In this document: in pieces, positions 24,471 to 34,479 of the stretch
Numbering within the stretch: position 1 is the first letter of the stretch
Layout: the number at the start of each line of letters is the position of its first letter
Origin: Cytophagaceae bacterium
Lineage (GTDB): Bacteria; Bacteroidota; Bacteroidia; Cytophagales; Cytophagaceae
Length of the DNA stretch: 45,247 nucleotides
NCBI GenBank assembly: GCA_021151805.1
Contig: JAGKWN010000023.1
Location: forward strand, 1-45,247
Reading direction: 5' to 3'
Notes under the pieces: generated by a model
The model's database searches: none
The model's input: only the letters and a program-made list of their open reading frames with translations
Told to the model about the DNA's origin: nothing
Program-made: the position numbers and the translations under genes

Positions 24471-27400
24471 TCAAAGTCCTATCATGACAAACGCTCCCCA
24501 ATACTTCGCGTCCGGATATTCTTTCATCAGATCTTTTTTCGCTTTATTGAAAGCTTCTCTTTTATTGCCTGACTGAATCCAGTTCGTATAGAAGTTTTCC
24601 ATAAGCTTGATCGTAACTTCATCGGATACTTTTGACAAACTCATGATAATGGATTTGGCTCCTGCCACCGTAAAGGAACGCTGCAGGCCGTATACACCTT
24701 CGCCTATTTTCACTTCACCCAATCCGGTTTCGCAGGCACTCAGTACAACCAGTTCTGTTTTGTCAAGCGATAAGTTCATGGCTTCGTAAGCTGTAAGAAT
24801 ACCATCTTCTTTATTGATGGCGTTGATGTTGTCTGTTGTAAGCAATTCACCACCGTTAAACAACAATACGCCAGACATCAATAAAGGGTTGGTCACATTT
24901 TTTCCTGCAATCTCTACTTCAGATCCTGCAGCATCCTGCCAGAAAAATCCATGTGTGGAGATGTGCAGCACATTCGGATTTTTTATACTCTTAACCGTAT
25001 CTTCTGTTGCCGCATTGCCAATGAACATCTGTGTTTTCCAGTTGCTGGCAGCAAGCAGCGTATTGATCTTCTTAACTTCCGTTTCTGATCCCGGTAATTG
25101 TTCAAGTGCTGATTCTTCTGCAACGGCAGGATTGGTAAAGTACGTCGGATTACCGATGAGATCAATTTCAGGTTTCTGAGTGGTTTCCTGTTTTGTTTGC
25201 TTTGTTTGCGTCGCCGTATTTTTATTGATGACATCGCGGCTCGAACCGATGGTGATGATATTGGCAGAATTGATCAGGTAATTGCCTTGCTCATTTTTCA
25301 GCGTTTCTACATTGATCTGATTGTACACACCATCAGCAGCAAAATAGATCGTTGTATAAGCAGGTTCTATTAATGTCGCAATGGTTTTCCAGTATTGATC
25401 ATAAGAAGTATTATCTTCCTTGCTGAAGCGGATCATGTTGCGGTAATACTTCAGATACTTTGTTTCCAGCTCGGCACCATTCTTTTCAATGGCAAAGGCA
25501 GGTTCGCCGGATTTATTCGTTACGGCAACAAATGCATACCAGATGGTATCGCTGAATGATTTGGTGTAATAGCGGAATGGAATGGTTTCAATCGCAATTT
25601 CATGATCCTGTAAACTTTGCTTTACATTCTTCCAGGTATAGATGCTGGTTTTGTTTTTACTCTGTTCTACGAAATCGGCGGAAATACTGCTTAATTGTTT
25701 TTCCGTTGCTTCCAGGCGCATTTCAAGAAGTACAATATCCATGTTTTCTTCTTTACGCTGCGTGGCATTCAATGAATAAGCAATCGCGAGGTTGTCGCGC
25801 AGATCCTGCCAATCTTGGTACAAACGGATCGCTGTTGTATCGCCGCTTGCATAGATCTTGTTTTTGATCTTCAGTTGCGAGTTCAGCAAAATGGATTTTG
25901 TCTGTAACTGAATATTCAGAATTTTTCCGATCATCTCGGGATGTTCCTTACTGTTTGTGAAAGCAATGGTCTTGTAGAACTCAAAGTCATCTTTGATTTT
26001 ATCCCAATACGCCATCTTTCCACGCTCACTTAAAAACGGAAATACCTTATCAATATACAGCAGGGATTTGTTGGTACACTCTTCAATACTTTCAATGGCT
26101 TTGGATGTATTGCCTAAGATGTAATACATCTGTGCGCAGCTTCCCAGCGCAAATACATAACCCGGATGCGAATCATCAAAAATATTTTTGTAATCATCGC
26201 GCGTTTTTTCAAATGCTGTCAGCGCCTGTGCATATTTTCCGGAACGGTAATAAATTCTTCCGGCAAGGTTGGTCAGCTGCGCACTATGCACGTTGTTTTT
26301 ACCGGCTTTGCTTTCCCAGATTTTCTTGGCAATGTCTATGTTCGACAAGGCCGATGCATACTCGTTGGTCAGGGCAAGGAAGATGGAATAGTTTTCCAGT
26401 GCTTCGGCATAGAGGATGGAATTATCGCCTTCGGTATTTTTAATGATTGCCAGTGCCTTTAAAAACTGGCTTTCAAGATCCGCACGTTTTGTTTTGTTTT
26501 TGCGGGTGGTATAAATATCAGCCTGGAAGGTTGCGAGTGCAGTTTCATGCATCAGGATCCCTGTTTTGATATTCTTCTCGCCGTATGTTTTCAGGTAGAT
26601 CTGCAAAGCTTCTTTCATATTTGATTCCGCTTTTTCATAATCACCAATGGCGGTGTGCAGCTGCTTGTAATAAAGAAGGCTGGTTGCATACGGGATCGAT
26701 TTATCTCCGTAAATGTTTTTTGTGATCTGCATCGCGCGGTTAAAGTAATCATCCGCTTCCGCATAATTACCAACGATCAGGTTCTGCTCGCCCAGGTATT
26801 CAAGCGTGGTACAGATACTTTTATGCATTTCACCTACACTCTGTACTTTATTCTGCAGGATAGAAGAAAGGACTTTGTTTGCTTTCTGGTATTCACCTTT
26901 TTTACTGTAGAGCAATCCGATCTCTTCAACCATGAAAAGATCTTCCGCGTCTAAAATATAAATATCTTCCGCAGCTTTTTTAGCTTTTGTCAGCAAAGCA
27001 TCCGCAGCATCATAATCACCTTCTATTACTTCCAGCTTCAGGAATAATTCCAGCGTTTCAATGTAGCGGCGCGTATATTTCTTTTTATTATTTTTTTCGA
27101 AAATACTGACACTGTTTGTCAGATACGTATTCGCAGCGGTGTAGTCGCCGGTAATGGTTTTCAATTCACCCAGCTCTGCCAGGTAAATAGCATAGAGGTT
27201 GTGCGTGTTGCCATATTCTGTCTCCGCGCGTTTCAGGTATGATTGCAGACGGTTTTCTGTCATACCGAACTCTTCGGTGTATATATACACTTTTGCAAAG
27301 GCCAGCGTGTTTAAATAATAATCCGGGTTCTCAATCGAGATCTGTTTTTGAAAATCGGAATCCAGCACATTGGAGAATAATGTTTTTGCTTCTTTGAATT

Positions 27401-28700
27401 TATCCAGGTTGAAAGAATAGAAGCAGGCTTTTGTGAGCAGCATGATCTGATAAGCCGGAGAGGCTGTGCCGGTAAGCTGCGCCTGGATGCTCAACGCTTC
27501 ATTCATGGTGCTTTCAGCTTCTTCGTGCTTCTGCTGTTTGATTAAGACCGGAATCAAAGTTTTTAAATAGGCAATGCGCAGGCTGCTTGCTTTCGGCAAT
27601 ACCGGTTGCTGGAGAAAGCTTTTAAGCATGGTTTCAGCTTTGGGCCAGTTGTGCCCGGCGATCTCGTATTCAATATCCGCATAGTTGTTGTTCAGATAAA
27701 CAAGATTGGTTTTGTTGAAATAACCAATCAGCTTTATAGTGATGTCATTTTTATAATAATCCGTTTCCTCTTTCTTTCCCTGGGCCTGCAGGGATTTTAC
27801 AAGGCCGGTTTCGATGGTTATTTGCTCGGGAGCATGTGCAAGGAAAAAGCGCGATGAAAGTGCGGATGCGGTTTTGAATTCTTTTTCTGCCAGGTGGTAT
27901 TCATCGTTGTCTAAAAAGCAGTAGCCTAATAAAGAATGGTATTTGGCATTGTTGCCTTCACGGCGACTGATCAGGCTTTCGTTCTTTTGCAGATACGCAA
28001 TGGCTGAGTCTGTGAGGCCGTTGTCGAGGTAAGCCTTTCCTTTTAACAGGATCAGGTTTGCAATCAGGTTTTCACGCAGGTTGCGGTTGCTGGCAGTAAG
28101 TTCAGCAACCATATAGCCGCCATTGGCAAGGTCAAACAGCGTATCTCTGGGAATACAGCCCTGCACGGTTTTTACGTGATTGTCTGTCTGCTGAATAACT
28201 TTATTGAGGTATCCTTTACCGGCCAGTGAAAGTAATTGATAATACTGAATGCGTTCACGGTCGTATGGCGGTAATAATACCAGTTCTTTTTTTACGAGCT
28301 GAAAAGCAGAATCAATTTCAAGAAACTGTCCGCGGTGCACAAAATAATCTGCGTAGATGCTGAATGCAGAAGCTACGGCGTAGGTGTTCTCTGTCTTGCT
28401 GAGGGCAGGTAAATATTTGTGTACGGCTCTTTGTGCTGCCGCCAGGTCCGCAGACTTGTCGAGCATCTCCGAGAAATAAGCTAAAAAGCAATTACTCCGC
28501 AGGAGGTTGATTTCGCTGCCTTTTTTTTCAAGCGTTGAAATCAGTTTTTTAGAATAGAAAAATCCGCCTTTGTAATCTCCCTGTTCAGCAAAGATTTCAA
28601 GCTGAGTAAAATCAGGTTCGAAAGTTTCTTTCTGCGCAAAACTTTTAAACAGCAACAAGGAGCATACTGCCGTCAGGACAATGGATTTATACCTGTTCAT
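24471..28700 (-). CDS. Exported TPR-CHAT (caspase-like) protein
   Basis: A 1409-aa protein. A signal peptide (residues 1-22, LLLFKSFAQ) is followed by roughly 900 residues of tetratricopeptide-like helical repeats (many A-x-x-Y-F-x-x-A units, e.g. GNYAEADDYFNRAMQI, GDYEKAESNMKEALQI). The C-terminal 330 residues are a CHAT domain, the clan CD peptidase relative of caspases and separase. The catalytic pair is intact: H1250 in HISTHGFFW and C1323 in VVLSACETGLGE, with the usual EGVYGLQRSFTVAGAKSIIMSL after it. CHAT proteins are mostly cytoplasmic effectors or regulators; a signal peptide makes this one periplasmic or surface located. It lies 23 bp downstream of the PorP/SprF gene in the same orientation, so it is probably co-transcribed with it. 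Confidence 0.88.
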   Translation of the reverse strand: MNRYKSIVLTAVCSLLLFKSFAQKETFEPDFTQLEIFAEQGDYKGGFFYSKKLISTLEKKGSEINLLRSNCFLAYFSEMLDKSADLAAAQRAVHKYLPALSKTENTYAVASAFSIYADYFVHRGQFLEIDSAFQLVKKELVLLPPYDRERIQYYQLLSLAGKGYLNKVIQQTDNHVKTVQGCIPRDTLFDLANGGYMVAELTASNRNLRENLIANLILLKGKAYLDNGLTDSAIAYLQKNESLISRREGNNAKYHSLLGYCFLDNDEYHLAEKEFKTASALSSRFFLAHAPEQITIETGLVKSLQAQGKKEETDYYKNDITIKLIGYFNKTNLVYLNNNYADIEYEIAGHNWPKAETMLKSFLQQPVLPKASSLRIAYLKTLIPVLIKQQKHEEAESTMNEALSIQAQLTGTASPAYQIMLLTKACFYSFNLDKFKEAKTLFSNVLDSDFQKQISIENPDYYLNTLAFAKVYIYTEEFGMTENRLQSYLKRAETEYGNTHNLYAIYLAELGELKTITGDYTAANTYLTNSVSIFEKNNKKKYTRRYIETLELFLKLEVIEGDYDAADALLTKAKKAAEDIYILDAEDLFMVEEIGLLYSKKGEYQKANKVLSSILQNKVQSVGEMHKSICTTLEYLGEQNLIVGNYAEADDYFNRAMQITKNIYGDKSIPYATSLLYYKQLHTAIGDYEKAESNMKEALQIYLKTYGEKNIKTGILMHETALATFQADIYTTRKNKTKRADLESQFLKALAIIKNTEGDNSILYAEALENYSIFLALTNEYASALSNIDIAKKIWESKAGKNNVHSAQLTNLAGRIYYRSGKYAQALTAFEKTRDDYKNIFDDSHPGYVFALGSCAQMYYILGNTSKAIESIEECTNKSLLYIDKVFPFLSERGKMAYWDKIKDDFEFYKTIAFTNSKEHPEMIGKILNIQLQTKSILLNSQLKIKNKIYASGDTTAIRLYQDWQDLRDNLAIAYSLNATQRKEENMDIVLLEMRLEATEKQLSSISADFVEQSKNKTSIYTWKNVKQSLQDHEIAIETIPFRYYTKSFSDTIWYAFVAVTNKSGEPAFAIEKNGAELETKYLKYYRNMIRFSKEDNTSYDQYWKTIATLIEPAYTTIYFAADGVYNQINVETLKNEQGNYLINSANIITIGSSRDVINKNTATQTKQTKQETTQKPEIDLIGNPTYFTNPAVAEESALEQLPGSETEVKKINTLLAASNWKTQMFIGNAATEDTVKSIKNPNVLHISTHGFFWQDAAGSEVEIAGKNVTNPLLMSGVLLFNGGELLTTDNINAINKEDGILTAYEAMNLSLDKTELVVLSACETGLGEVKIGEGVYGLQRSFTVAGAKSIIMSLSKVSDEVTIKLMENFYTNWIQSGNKREAFNKAKKDLMKEYPDAKYWGAFVMIGL

Positions 28701-28723
28701 GAAAAAGAAAGTATGAATGACTA

Positions 28724-29614
28724 TTAGTTAAAACCGTAACGGATCAAAATTTCGTTGCTGCCGCCGCTGTTATAATTCGTATTTGAAGAAGGTGCAACGC
28801 TGAACTCATAACGATAGCCCAGAAGAATCTTCGGCGTTACGTTCACGCTTGTGTAAAGCCCCAAAACATTTAGATATACATAACCGATCCCCGCAGTAAA
28901 TGTCTGGTTGAAGATCGCACTCAGGTTTACATAATAGTTCAGCGGCCTGCCGGAATAGTAACGCACCATTACGTGCGGCTGAATGGCAATGAAATCAGTA
29001 ACGTTGAACTTAATGCCGGAAATGAAAAAGATGTTTCGTTTCACCAGCGACTTGTCTGTTGTTTTATCTGTATATAGTTTGTTCGGGTCAATCAGGATTA
29101 AATCCGGGATCGACAGGCCTGCATAAAACGTTTGTTTCTTATAGTAGACACCGGCGCCAAAGGTACTGATGATCCCTTTGGTAGCATTGGAATTAAAGAA
29201 CGGATCGTTGTCATCCCATTTGAAGGCTTTGTTCACGCCAAAATCAATCTGTGAAATGCCACCCTTTAAACCAAACTGCAAAGATGACTCACGACCTGTT
29301 TTGATCTGGTAACTTGCATTGGCAGAAAAAGTGATCTGGCTGAAATCACCGATGGCATGCCGGCCAACAACTACACCACCGCCCACATTCTTGCCAAGCG
29401 GCGCCTCAACGGTAATGAGCTGCGTGTTGGGTGTTTTAGGGAATTTATTTGACTGCGCACGGTATACACCTGTTGCCCGCAGCTGCGTGCCGCTGCCCGC
29501 ATAGGCAGGATTGTAATACAGCAGCACATTCTGGAACTGTCCGATATTCGGGTAGATCTGTGCATGTGCAGATAAAGCAAAAATACAGGAAACCAGTAAA
29601 AGGATCTTTTTCAT
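28724..29614 (-). CDS. PorP/SprF-family type IX secretion membrane protein
   Basis: I choose the ATG at 29614 (MKKILLLVSCIFALSAHAQ, 296 aa), giving a standard signal peptide; the frame extends six codons further. The mature start QIYPNIGQFQNVLLYYNPAYAGS is the PorP/SprF hallmark, followed by a 14-strand-type barrel pattern to the C-terminal aromatic IRYGFN. SprF-like proteins are outer-membrane partners that help specific type-B T9SS cargo to reach the surface. The 1212-aa type-B protein immediately upstream is the obvious cargo, and the TPR-CHAT gene follows. Confidence 0.9.
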   Translation of the reverse strand: MKKILLLVSCIFALSAHAQIYPNIGQFQNVLLYYNPAYAGSGTQLRATGVYRAQSNKFPKTPNTQLITVEAPLGKNVGGGVVVGRHAIGDFSQITFSANASYQIKTGRESSLQFGLKGGISQIDFGVNKAFKWDDNDPFFNSNATKGIISTFGAGVYYKKQTFYAGLSIPDLILIDPNKLYTDKTTDKSLVKRNIFFISGIKFNVTDFIAIQPHVMVRYYSGRPLNYYVNLSAIFNQTFTAGIGYVYLNVLGLYTSVNVTPKILLGYRYEFSVAPSSNTNYNSGGSNEILIRYGFN

Positions 29615-29880
29615 AAAATCAGTAAAAGTCAATATATAATGTAGTCGGAGTTTATTTTTAAAATTTGAATGCCTTCAGAACGGTCCGGTAAACAGACCTA
29701 GCTGCACTTTCTGAAGAAAGGAATACAGATGCTAAGTTATTCATGCGTATGCATATTGTTATGGGGTACTAAACATCAGGCAAAATAACAGGCAACTTTA
29801 CAGCAAAGATGCCCATTATTTTAGATTGATAAAAGAAATGAGGACAAGAGACTGAGGTTTGTTAACACAATCATTCAGCT
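29615..29880. other. Intergenic region between the type-B cargo gene and its SprF-like partner
   Basis: This 266-bp gap between co-directional genes contains an 8-bp inverted repeat (CTTCAGAA at 29673-29680, TTCTGAAG at 29709-29716) and an AT-rich stretch next to the SprF-like start. I see no ORF or clear terminator. Whether it carries its own promoter is not evident. Confidence 0.4.
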
Positions 29881-32800
29881 TTACCGTACCACCTGGATAT
29901 ACTGGATCAGTTCGCGGCCATCGTTCTCCTTGTATACATAGTAGTACACACCGGCTTCCACCGGTTTTCCTTTTTTATTGATTCCTGTCCAGTCGTTCTG
30001 GTAATTGGTGGTTTCGAATACAATGTTTCCGGCCTCATCCATGATGGTGAGTGAATTGCTGGTGAGGTTCGCATAGGCGATCACCAGGCCATCGTTGTAG
30101 CCGTCGCTGTTGGGAGTCATGACTTCGTTTGCCTTCAGCGGTGGTGTTACGGTAAGCGGCACTACTTTGATGAGTACATAACCGATCTCCGATTTTACAC
30201 CGGCGGAATCGGTGACGGTGTAGCCGAGTTTGCCCTCGCCGACAAAGCCCGAGAACGGCCTGATCTGCAGGTTGCCGTTCAGGTCAATGAGGAAGTTGCC
30301 CATGGTGAGTGAATAATATTTATTCTGGACACCGTTATTCTCCATGTCAATATCTGTCTGGGCCGGGTCGATGGCGCGGGTTACGCCCAGGTCATTCTCG
30401 AGGATGTTGATGATGGTATCCTGTGCCACGGTGATGACCACGGTGTCGGTTGAAATGATCGGTTTCTGTACCGCAGCATAAACGGTGATGGTAAACGTTC
30501 TGGAAACAGCGGCATAGTTCAGCGTAGCCGGAATCCGGATCTCCACATCTACGGTGCCTGTCTGCGTACCCGGAATAATGGTGCCGTCCGGTTTGATTTC
30601 AGCGAGGTTGGTATTATTCAGCTGAACAAATTCGATGGCAGACTTATCCGCATCGGAGTTGGTGAAATATTTCAGTGAAGTCGTATCTCCCCCGGCAATC
30701 ACGCCGCTGGTCGCCAGCAATACTTTTGTATCCTTGTTCGGGGAAACTTTGATGAACGTTTCGATGGTGACACCTTTGTATTTTGCTGTAGCATCCTGTT
30801 TAACAATTACCGGTATCGAATCTGTCGAAGCCGCGCAGGAGATGGTTACATAACCTTTCGACCCGATGGTTACGCAGCCAGCATTGGGGTCTTGAGCATT
30901 TTTTAAGCTATACTTGATTTCCCCGGCGCTTTGCGTAACAGGTTGGATGAAGAACGGCTGGTCGCCCACGTTTTTATACATCGGGAACACAATCAGGTTG
31001 GGATCGGCCAGGTCATCCACAATAAAGGTGTACTGCGCGGAGCCCGGACATTTGCCGGTTTCCGTAGACGTGATCAGGAAGGTGCCTTTGTAGGGAGATT
31101 TTGGTGTGCCCGAGAAGATATTTCCTTTAAAAGAGAATTCTGTTGGCAGCGGATCTGTGATCTGCTGCATGGTAAAGGTGGCGGTATTGCCGTCATTGGT
31201 GCTGAATACCTGGGAATATGCAGTGCCGTTTGCAATGGTTCTCGGCAGAGAACTTGGTGAGATCACCTGCGGTGGGTTGATTGAAATACTCTTGCTTGCC
31301 GAAACCGGACAGCCCATGGCTGTTTGTCCGCTGATGGTATAGGTTAAGGTGCGGATTGCCGTTGTTGTATTTACCGGAGCCAGACTTGCAGTAAATACGC
31401 CATCTTTGGGGTTCGTCGCGTTTCCGTTATTGGTCCACTTGAACGTATTACCCAGAAACGTACCATTGGTAATGGAAGCTGTAAAGCTGACTTTAGCTCC
31501 GGAGCAGATGACATCCGCGGAGCTTGTCAGTGTTGCGGCATAATTGTATACGTTTACCGCCACACTGCTGGTTTTAATGCAGCCGGTTGCGGGGTTGGTA
31601 ACCGTCAGGTTATAGGTGTAGATGGTTGTTTTCTCAGCCGGGAATTGCCCGGCCGAGCCGGTGCCGGTAATGAATGTTTTATCTGCAGGTGTTACATTTG
31701 TTGAATCAAGTGTAGGCGATGCAATGTCTGTAGTGGACGACCACTGGTATTTATAAGCTGAGCCTGTACGTTTACCACTGGCATCAACAGACAGCAAGAT
31801 TGAAAAATCATTTTGACAGAGATAAGGGAATTTTGCGGAGGCCGTAGCGTCGGGGAGCGGGTTGACGTTGATGGTTACAGGTCTTAAATCAGAAAAACAT
31901 GTTCCGCTTTGTACCTGTACATAGACGGTATTGGTTAAACTTTTAAGATACAAAGCAGGTATTTTTGTTGATGGTTGCTTGTCAATAGTCACTGATTTTT
32001 TAGCATCGGCATACCAGACAAATGCACCGTTATTGGTTTCGGCAGATACCGGGGCATCCTGTCCCAGGCAGGGCGTGGTAGCAGTAATATTATAAAGATT
32101 AACAGCATTGGATTTGTGATAGATGTAGATATTTCCCTTTGCATCAAACGTTACAAGATCTCCCTGGCTGTCTCCATCCAGGTCGGCAGATACCAGATTT
32201 ACATTGCCGCTGACGCCAGTCTCATAAATCAGCGGTAACGTTGGAGAAACTAAATTTTTACCGTCGTTTTCAAAAAAAGCAATGCTATTTGTTCCTGTAT
32301 TAGGATCCTTATAAAGAATTGCCAGGTCCGGGATACCGTCAAAATTAATATCCAGGGGAGTCATAGCAATAGGGGAGGTACCAAGCTTTGTGTCTACAGC
32401 TATGGAACTGTTGAATGTACTATAAATTCCTGTTGGTACAGCAAATAATATATCTGCTTGCTTATTTCCATCATAATCTCCAACACTAAGCAGGCTTGTC
32501 ACTTCCGAAGCAATTTTTTGGGCTTTATCAAATGTTAAATTTTTGAGATTGGGTAAATAAAATCCTGCTGAACCATCAGCAAAAATGATGTCTTTATTGC
32601 CTTCGTTATCCATGTCGGCAATGGCTATAGAAGCAGCTGTTATTCCGGTAATTGTCTGATCAACTTTATAAGCCCCCGCACGATTAACGACATAATATTT
32701 TAAAACAGATAATGATTTATCGCTTGCATTACCTACTATAATTTCTGCTATACCATCATTGTCCAGATCTCCTGCAGCAATTGTACGCGGCACATTGCCG

Positions 32801-33519
32801 ACAGTAATATTGGTTGGGTCCGCGGAAAAACCTCCCGTTGATAAGCCCGTCAGAATGCTTATCTTGTTTCCGGTGCGGTATCCAATAACCGCATCCGGAT
32901 TTCCATCGTTGTTTAAGTCATAGATTACAATTGCCGAGGGTACAGCTCCGGCAATCAAAGCATTGGTTGCATTTTGGTTAAAAGAAACGCCTGCACTGGA
33001 TGAAGTATTTTTATACGTTGTGAGTTTTCCGGTGCTCAGCTGTAACAAATCTTTCAGTCCGTCTTTATCTACGTCTTCAAGAGCAATATTGGCCGTAGCA
33101 ACAATTCCTGTTTCCATGACTTTGACCGTATCAAAGTTGAACGCATTAAAGGCACAATACTTAGTACTTTTCATAGTAAAGAAAATATCACTTTGGGCAG
33201 TAACAGCTCCGGTGTTTGTAACAGATATCCGCTCGTAAGAAACACCCTTTGGGATAGCAGCTGTCAGATTTCCTGTCAGGGCACTATAACCGGTTTTAAG
33301 AGCAATCGATCCGGCATATATTGTACTGATGGTAGTAAAACCGCTGCCTGTGACGGTGATGACATCACCGTTTATCCCGCTTATCGCGCTTACATTCGTT
33401 ATTTTTACTTGGGCATTTGCTTGAAAAGTTATGCTGCCTGCCAGCAGTATACTAAAGATGATTCCAATGCTTCTTCTCAAAGAATGCAGCAGGAAGAAAT
33501 GTTCGGTTGGTATATTCAT
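29881..33519 (-). CDS. Giant T9SS type-B surface protein with FG-GAP/VCBS repeats
   Basis: A 1212-aa secreted protein. A signal peptide (to about residue 36, ANAQ) is followed by an IPT/TIG domain (about 38-118), then at least seven FG-GAP/VCBS calcium-type units (DVDKDGLKDLL, DLNNDGNPDAVIG, DLDNDGIAEIIVG, DLDGDSQGDLVTF; about 140-470) likely forming an integrin-like propeller. Ig/PKD-like domains follow, then a cadherin-like NILENDLG region. The last 90 residues (LKANEVMTPNSDGYNDGL ... YIQVVR) are the gliding-motility-associated C-terminal domain, a type-B T9SS signal. The PorP/SprF gene lies downstream. The C-terminal 200 residues are closely similar to those of the 1029-aa protein at 40540-43629. 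A probable adhesin; the ligand is unknown. Confidence 0.88.
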   Translation of the reverse strand: MNIPTEHFFLLHSLRRSIGIIFSILLAGSITFQANAQVKITNVSAISGINGDVITVTGSGFTTISTIYAGSIALKTGYSALTGNLTAAIPKGVSYERISVTNTGAVTAQSDIFFTMKSTKYCAFNAFNFDTVKVMETGIVATANIALEDVDKDGLKDLLQLSTGKLTTYKNTSSSAGVSFNQNATNALIAGAVPSAIVIYDLNNDGNPDAVIGYRTGNKISILTGLSTGGFSADPTNITVGNVPRTIAAGDLDNDGIAEIIVGNASDKSLSVLKYYVVNRAGAYKVDQTITGITAASIAIADMDNEGNKDIIFADGSAGFYLPNLKNLTFDKAQKIASEVTSLLSVGDYDGNKQADILFAVPTGIYSTFNSSIAVDTKLGTSPIAMTPLDINFDGIPDLAILYKDPNTGTNSIAFFENDGKNLVSPTLPLIYETGVSGNVNLVSADLDGDSQGDLVTFDAKGNIYIYHKSNAVNLYNITATTPCLGQDAPVSAETNNGAFVWYADAKKSVTIDKQPSTKIPALYLKSLTNTVYVQVQSGTCFSDLRPVTINVNPLPDATASAKFPYLCQNDFSILLSVDASGKRTGSAYKYQWSSTTDIASPTLDSTNVTPADKTFITGTGSAGQFPAEKTTIYTYNLTVTNPATGCIKTSSVAVNVYNYAATLTSSADVICSGAKVSFTASITNGTFLGNTFKWTNNGNATNPKDGVFTASLAPVNTTTAIRTLTYTISGQTAMGCPVSASKSISINPPQVISPSSLPRTIANGTAYSQVFSTNDGNTATFTMQQITDPLPTEFSFKGNIFSGTPKSPYKGTFLITSTETGKCPGSAQYTFIVDDLADPNLIVFPMYKNVGDQPFFIQPVTQSAGEIKYSLKNAQDPNAGCVTIGSKGYVTISCAASTDSIPVIVKQDATAKYKGVTIETFIKVSPNKDTKVLLATSGVIAGGDTTSLKYFTNSDADKSAIEFVQLNNTNLAEIKPDGTIIPGTQTGTVDVEIRIPATLNYAAVSRTFTITVYAAVQKPIISTDTVVITVAQDTIINILENDLGVTRAIDPAQTDIDMENNGVQNKYYSLTMGNFLIDLNGNLQIRPFSGFVGEGKLGYTVTDSAGVKSEIGYVLIKVVPLTVTPPLKANEVMTPNSDGYNDGLVIAYANLTSNSLTIMDEAGNIVFETTNYQNDWTGINKKGKPVEAGVYYYVYKENDGRELIQYIQVVR

Positions 33520-33701
33520 ATTCGTACGAATAAAAAAAGGTACAATCTGTTGTATTAAAAAGAGTTACTTAAAGAATTAATGGGTAAAATCTACATAAAA
33601 GTAACGCTTTTCAGGCAGAAAAAATAGTGTTCAGTAATCAATAAAATTGAGGTTTTAGTTCTTCAGTATATTGCTTTAAGGTCGAAAAGTGGCTTATTCA
33701 T

Positions 33702-33799
33702 AAACCTCATAGGTGTTCTGTCCATCTAAAATCGGTTAACAAACAATAATTACTGTTTAATAAGCAGCGGTGACTGTATTGACAAAACCTATGAGGTTT
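33702..33799. repeat. 98-bp palindrome-ended element, copy 1
   Basis: It begins AAACCTCATAGGTGTT and ends AAAACCTATGAGGTTT, which are inverted repeats of each other with one mismatch; each end is itself a palindrome. Both ends carry the C/G variant that the other copies lack at the 3' end, i.e. the ends co-vary. The interior does not match the other copies. Confidence 0.7.
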
Positions 33800-33835
33800 C
33801 GTCTGATAAATCCAATCACTGACAGCAATTATGCA

Positions 33836-33893
33836 GGCGCAAGCATTCGCTTGGTCCTGCACTTATCCAGCAAAAGGAAAACCTTGCTTCAGC
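33836..33893. repeat. Hairpin repeat GCGCAAGCATTCGCTTG..., copy 1
   Basis: A 58-bp unit starting GCGCAAGCATTCGCTTG and ending AAGGAAAACCTTGCTTCAGC. A diverged copy is at 40343-40401. Both halves can fold as short hairpins (CAAG..CTTG and AAGG..CCTT). Confidence 0.65.
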
Positions 33894-33926
33894 TTAAGAA
33901 GGAGCGTCAAATAAATTTATTCTAAA

Positions 33927-34126
33927 GTTGGATAGAGCGCATTGACTCCGGAGGAGTCATACCTGTATAGAAATAACAAACCTCTCTCAATTACGACCCC
34001 TTCGGAGTCGAACTTTTTTTAATCTCCGTCACATAAATGTGACGGTCCGCCGCGGCGGAAAGCTGAGCAGTTCTTTGAATAAGAGCCAATCGGCTTTCAT
34101 TGCCGCTGAACTTTAGCCAACGGTTT
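33927..34126. repeat. ~200-bp hairpin module, copy A
   Basis: It starts GTTGGATAGAGCGCATT, then holds the hairpins GACTCCGGAGGAGTC, CGACCCCTTCGGAGTCG (33994-34010), CCGTCACATAAATGTGACGG and TCCGCCGCGGCGGA, and ends TTTAGCCAACGGTTT. Copies B (39475-39673) and C (43926-44130) match along their length in the same orientation. No coding frame is conserved. Confidence 0.8.
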
Positions 34127-34168
34127 TTATATAGGCACAAGGAAAACCATGTGCCAGTTAAGCCAAAC

Positions 34169-34266
34169 AAACCTTATAGGTTTTCTTCTGTTGAGATAGG
34201 CTATGTATGATAAAATTGCTGAAGAATAAACATCCGGTGGTTGCGGTTGCAAAACCTATAAGGTTT
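34169..34266. repeat. 98-bp palindrome-ended element, copy 2
   Basis: Ends AAACCTTATAGGTTTT and AAAACCTATAAGGTTT are perfect 16-bp inverted repeats. The 3' end forms the tip of a larger near-perfect hairpin at 34234-34284 with 15-bp arms CCGGTGGTTGCGGTT and its complement. Confidence 0.8.
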
Positions 34267-34479
34267 CGTAACCGCAACCACCGGAGAACCTATAACGATC
34301 TGTTGAATAACTTGCATTTTGAGTATTTCTTGCAAAATATTTTTGGATGATAAATGACTTTTATGTTATCTTCAAAACAAAATTTCAACAGCTAAATAAT
34401 TTTGTAACAGACTCATATTTTGTTGGTCTTTCCAGCTTTATTTTCTTAAATCTTTTCAATTACATTTTCCCCTTTCAGT

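Larger units (their letters stand above)
33520..34479. other. 960-bp non-coding repeat region A
   Basis: This region separates the divergent starts of two giant T9SS genes. I find no credible gene. From left to right it holds a 98-bp palindrome-ended element, a 58-bp hairpin repeat, a 200-bp hairpin module and a second 98-bp element, each listed separately. Promoters of both flanking genes must lie at its outer edges; I see no strong TAnnTTTG match. Confidence 0.75.
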
